Under the pieces are notes generated by a model. It made no database searches and was not told the origin of the DNA. It saw only the letters and a program-made list of their open reading frames with translations. Shown piece after piece: positions 60,097 through 64,000 of a DNA stretch of 64,000 nucleotides (positions are counted from its first letter, which is position 1; every line of letters starts with the position of its first letter). Source of the DNA: Cryptomeria japonica (lineage: Eukaryota > Streptophyta > Pinopsida > Cupressales > Cupressaceae); assembly GCF_030272615.1 (NCBI RefSeq), contig NC_081414.1:820627896-820691895 (forward strand). Reading direction: 5' to 3'. The translations under genes were made by a program, and so were the position numbers.

Positions 60097-63000
60097 ATGG
60101 CCCAAGAAAGTTTGTCAACATCGCTTCTGAGCTCTCGTGTGGAGACTATTCCCAAGCATTCGCTGCATAGATCAATTGCCAGAGCAATATTTGCATGTAA
60201 GCAATGCACATTTTTGTTCTCTTGTTTTTATTTCTTTGGAATTATGTTTTAAATATTATGTTAATGTGTTTTCTGTAAGAAAATAAATTTAGTTTTCTGG
60301 ATTCAGCTACTTGTTGAATATCTGGCAAGGTGTAACTTCCTAATTCACATAGTTTGTTACTGTCATCATCCAGTATGATAAGACACAACACCATAAAACG
60401 TGAAAAAATCTGTTAGTTCACTGATAAAAATGGTTTGAATATTTCCACAGTGTCTAAATGACACTGATTTTGATCATATTCTCCTATTCCTGTATTGCCC
60501 ATTTCTATTGCCCTGTTCCCCATCCCTGCTAATGTATTTATTTCATCAAGGCTTGTCAATCGTTGGTATTCTTCAAGCTTTCGATCATATTAGAGATCTC
60601 AACTTCTGTATGGACACCATGGAATCCGTTGCTTTCTCTTTTTTACTTCTCTTCCATGGGTCGATACACATTGCATTCTGAGCTCAGAGTTAGATATTTG
60701 TTCTTGATCACTTTTGACATTTGGATCCATTAAGAGTTTCATTCCTCTGCAATTTCTTCTCTTAATTATGAGATCTATTGTGGCTTCCAGTGTACTCAGG
60801 ATGACATATTCATGATGTCTGAAGACTTTGATGGTGCTGTGCTCTATAAACAGGACTTTACTATTTGCTGTTACACTGGGGAGTGTATTACCATGCGCTC
60901 TTCATTCTTGTTACTTTTCCATGACACCTTATCATGGACTCCCTATTCACATAGTCGCATAGTCATTTCCATTTACAGAATGCATGTACAAAATTACTTT
61001 GAAAATGTGTTCCCTTCTAAATGGAATTTGGTCATCCAATTATTTGTTTTGTTTGATATTCATGAAGTATTGATGACCTGAGGGTATCCCAATAATATTC
61101 TGCTCCCATATGAGTTTCCTTCATAGAATGAAACAATACTCCATGTTTCTGTTGCGGAAGATGAGAGCAATAGCATGTACTATTAATAGTCCAAATATCA
61201 GAGTATCCTATTTGCGGCTGAAAGGTCTTCCTTGCCAGCACCTAAAATACTGGTGTGATATATCATCCTGGTTTTTAGAAGTTTATAAGATTTCTATTTA
61301 TGGCCAGAATATTATGCAGTGCTTTTGACTGTATTGGATTTTCATCTTCTCTTTCCTATCAATCTTTTTACTATCTTATTAGGTACCATGACTCAAAAAT
61401 TGTCTTTTTACATTCTAACACCATTGCCTCTTTTTCTGGTGGAACTGAGGATGAGAGATTAAAAGATATAATATCATTTAAAGGTGCTAACTTTCACTTA
61501 TTCCATTGTAGTGCTTGCAGCTACACTGATTGCTCTTGCTTGTATCTGGACATTCTCAAATTCAAATCACATCGGAGCTTTGCTTGACACAGAAGGCTGG
61601 TTTCAAGAGGCAAAGACTGAAGTTATAGAAGCAGAACATGGAGTTGTTGCAGCAGATGATGAACGTTGTTCTGATATTGGGACTGATGTGCTTAAAGAAG
61701 GGGGTCATGCTGTGGATGCTGCTGTAGCAACTTCTTTGTGTCTCGGAGTAGTGAATCCAATGTCAAGTGGTCTAGGTGGAGGTGCTTTCATGATATTAAG
61801 ATCTTCAAATGGGGAGAGTCAAGCCTTCGACATGAGGGAAACTGCACCTCAAGCTGCTTCTGAGGTATAATGGCATGCTGAAATTCAACTGTTGATTTTG
61901 ATTATGATAGGATTTCATAGGAAAACAATGTAGAACCTCAAAAGAAAAAAACCATATTATATAGCTGCATTAAGTGAGTTTTCATCAAGTATATCGAACA
62001 TTATTACAAATAACAATCCAAATACATATAACATATCCTGGCATTAGTTATCAGTACTAGTTGATATAGCCTTAGGAACTAGGTAGAAATCACCTAGATA
62101 TTCACAGTCCAAATATGTGATTTGAAATTAATTTCTAAGTGTGATAAGTATCTGCTATATCTCAGTCTGTGCTCCAAGCCAATTAGAAATTTGTGCAATT
62201 TGTGAACAATGTTTCTGACACGATTTAACTTTAAGCCTGGCATTAGTTATCAGTACTAATTGATATAGCCGGAACTTGGTACAAATCACCTAGATATTCA
62301 CAGTCCAAATATGTGTTTTGAAATTAATTTGTAAGTGTGATAAGTATCTGCTATATCTCAGTCTGTGCTCCAAGCCAATTAGAAATTTGTGCAATTTGTG
62401 AACCATGTTTCTGACACGATTTAACTTTAAGCCTGACATAAGTTATCAGTACTAATTGATATAGCCGGAACTTGGTACAAATCACCTAGATATTCACAGT
62501 CCAAATATGTGTTTTGAAATTAATTTCTAAATGTGATAAGTATCTGCTATATCTCAGTCTGTGCTCCAAGCCAATTAGAAATTTGTGCAATTTGTGAACC
62601 ATGTTTCTGACATGATTGAACTTTAAGCCTCTGTTATCTTGTTGAATATCCTCTCTTTATGTGCACCTTCTAAGCCATTGTGCTACACCGTATTGTGGAC
62701 TTCTAAGAGTCCAGCGTGAAACTTTGTAACAGGAGCCTAAAAGACTCACAAACTGGAAATCTTCGTTTTCTTCCTCTTCCCCATATCACACCTTTGCTAC
62801 CACAGTATTTCAGTGTTCCTATTAAAGCATTGGCTGTGTTTCATCAAGATCTTGCTCTCATTTCATGAGAAATGCTAGAATATATATTTGTTATCTATTT
62901 TTCCAGCCTATTTATTTCTCTTGTTCTCTTGTACCTATTACAATAATATTCTTAATATTCTCTTTTGAATAATGTATTTCATGTTCCAAATGTTCTTCTA

Positions 63001-64000
63001 ATATTTCTCTTCACGCTTTTTAACTCAGGACATGTATGCAAAAAATCCTTCAGAAAAATATATAGGTCCTCTCTCTATGGGTACACCGGGTGAACTCGCA
63101 GGCCTCCATCTAGCATGGACACAGCATGGAAAATTGCCTTGGAAGAGGCTTGTCCAGCCTGCCTTAAAGTTGGCATCCGAGGGCTTTGTTGTGATGCCTT
63201 ACCTTGCCCTTGGCATGAAGACCTCAGAAAATAGTATTATGGCAGACAAAGGTCTCCGAGACATCCTGACAATCAACGGAAAGCTACTGAGTGCTGGTGA
63301 TATTTGTTATAACAAGAAGTTGGCAGAGACATTGCAAACAATCTCTGATTATGGACCAAGTGCCTTTTACAATGGCAGCATTGGGAAGAGTCTAGTAGCA
63401 GATGTACAGGAAGCAGGGGGAATACTTACTTTCAATGATTTGCAAAATTATAGAGTGGAAGTGATGGATCCAATTTCAGCAGATGTCATGGGATATACAA
63501 TTTTGGGAATGCCACCTCCGTCTTCTGGAGCCGTCGGGCTTATTCTAGTGAGTACATACATATTTCCAAAATTGCATCATTCTTTCATAAGTCATCCACA
63601 ACATTTGCATTTGAATATTTTTTAAGCTTCCAAGCAATGAATCCATATTAGTGCACAAATAGTTTGACAATTCTGCAGACTGTAACACATTCTAAATTAA
63701 TAAATCTATATTAGTGTACACATAATTGGGCAATTCTTCACCTTATAACCAATTCACACCCAGATGTCATGCTATATAGTGCATCAATGATTTTTATTGT
63801 CACAATTCATGACATTGCTCTTTGATGGTTGTAAACCAGCATTCTAAACCTCCATTGCTAACTGTAACAGACTCTCAATATACTTGCAAGTTATGGAACA
63901 GCTGATGCTGTAAAGGATGTATTGGGCCTACATCGTACGGTTGAAACACTTAAACATATGTTTGCTGAGAGAATGAATCTTGGTGATCCAAAGTTTGTTA
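60097..64000 (+). CDS. GGT: Gamma-glutamyltransferase (GGT), 5' part of gene
   Basis: Threonine hydrolase that removes or transfers the gamma-glutamyl group of glutathione and its conjugates. Exon 2 (acceptor at 60022) starts coding at ATG 60097 in a strong context (AAAATGG). Coding exons are 60097-60196, 61512-61864, 63029-63547 and 63871 to beyond the edge; junctions keep frame (phase 1, 0, 0). Residues 30-48 (AIFALLAATLIALACIWTF) form a membrane anchor, split by the first coding intron. GGT signatures follow: GGHAVDAAVATSLCLGVVNP, SGLGGGAFM, DMRETAP, PGELAGLHLAW, MPPPSSG, ERMNLGDPKFV. About 367 of some 600 residues are present; the autocatalytic Thr and small subunit lie outside. The anchor suggests secretory or vacuolar location, as for plant GGT4-type enzymes (inference). 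No defect is seen. Confidence 0.93.
60197..61511 (+). other. GGT intron 2
   Basis: GTAAGC donor at 60197 and TTCCATTGTAG acceptor ending 61511. No gene or clear repeat is seen inside; short frames have no support. Confidence 0.8.
61865..63028 (+). other. GGT intron 3
   Basis: GTATAA donor and TTTTTAACTCAG acceptor. It contains the three-copy ~197-bp repeat listed separately. Confidence 0.85.
62037..62631. repeat. Three tandem ~197-bp repeats inside a GGT intron
   Basis: AGTTATCAGTACTA recurs at 62046, 62245 and 62441, each followed by TCACCTAGATATTCACAGTC, ATCTCAGTCTGTGCTCCAAG and GTGCAATTTGTGAAC. Copies 2 and 3 resemble each other most, so the last duplication was the most recent. Confidence 0.92.

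Noticed and set aside
60812-61328. Frames within GGT intron 2
   Set aside because: No domain, no splice support, and the GGT frame joins cleanly around them.

Overview
The window looks like nuclear DNA from a large-genome seed plant. It is very AT-rich, packed with transposable elements, and has long introns in its one convincing host gene. A gymnosperm, probably a conifer, is my inference; no single sequence proves it.

Layout. 1-1221: end of a Ty1/copia fossil with its 3' LTR. 1469-4618: an ~870-bp sequence in two tandem copies, the first split by a 1.44-kb solo LTR (1704-3143). 4707-8047: a 5'-truncated L1-type LINE, followed by a U6 snRNA pseudogene (8138-8237). 9198-16870: a nearly complete LINE with ORF1 and ORF2 overlapping at ATGA. 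16871-18785: AT-rich DNA without genes. 18790-32052 and 38038-49254: two copies, same orientation, of one very large DNA transposon. Between them, 32057-38033: a retroposed 1.8-kb sequence, a tRNA-type SINE, a 221-bp duplication, a MITE and a degenerate ~105-bp repeat. 49260-50800: an ORF1-only LINE remnant on the minus strand. 51665-51785: a second MITE of the same family. 51830-58680: three related promoter/5'UTR regions. 57842-64000: the 5' two thirds of a gamma-glutamyltransferase (GGT) gene, running off the right edge.

The paired DNA transposon is the most interesting object. Each copy has imperfect terminal inverted repeats (GGGTTAGTGCAGGATCA / GGGTATGTGCAGGATCA) and its own 4-bp target duplication (ATCT in copy A, TTAA in copy B), so these are two separate insertions. 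Each carries a plus-strand spliced gene of unknown function (coding-region introns all phase 0), a convergent minus-strand gene for a DDE-type transposase, and between them an exon-like minus-strand block conserved in both copies. Each also carries an AT array, a minisatellite, a ~359-bp tandem array, paired ATCCGAT motifs at both flanks of the genes, and a (GA)n / palindromic satellite / (TC)n block that is inverted between the copies. The coding regions of both copies are broken, so neither looks autonomous now.

The GGT gene has a membrane-anchored N-terminus and probably two alternative upstream first exons created by a ~1.08-kb tandem duplication. An older, TATA-less copy of the same 5' region lies further upstream.
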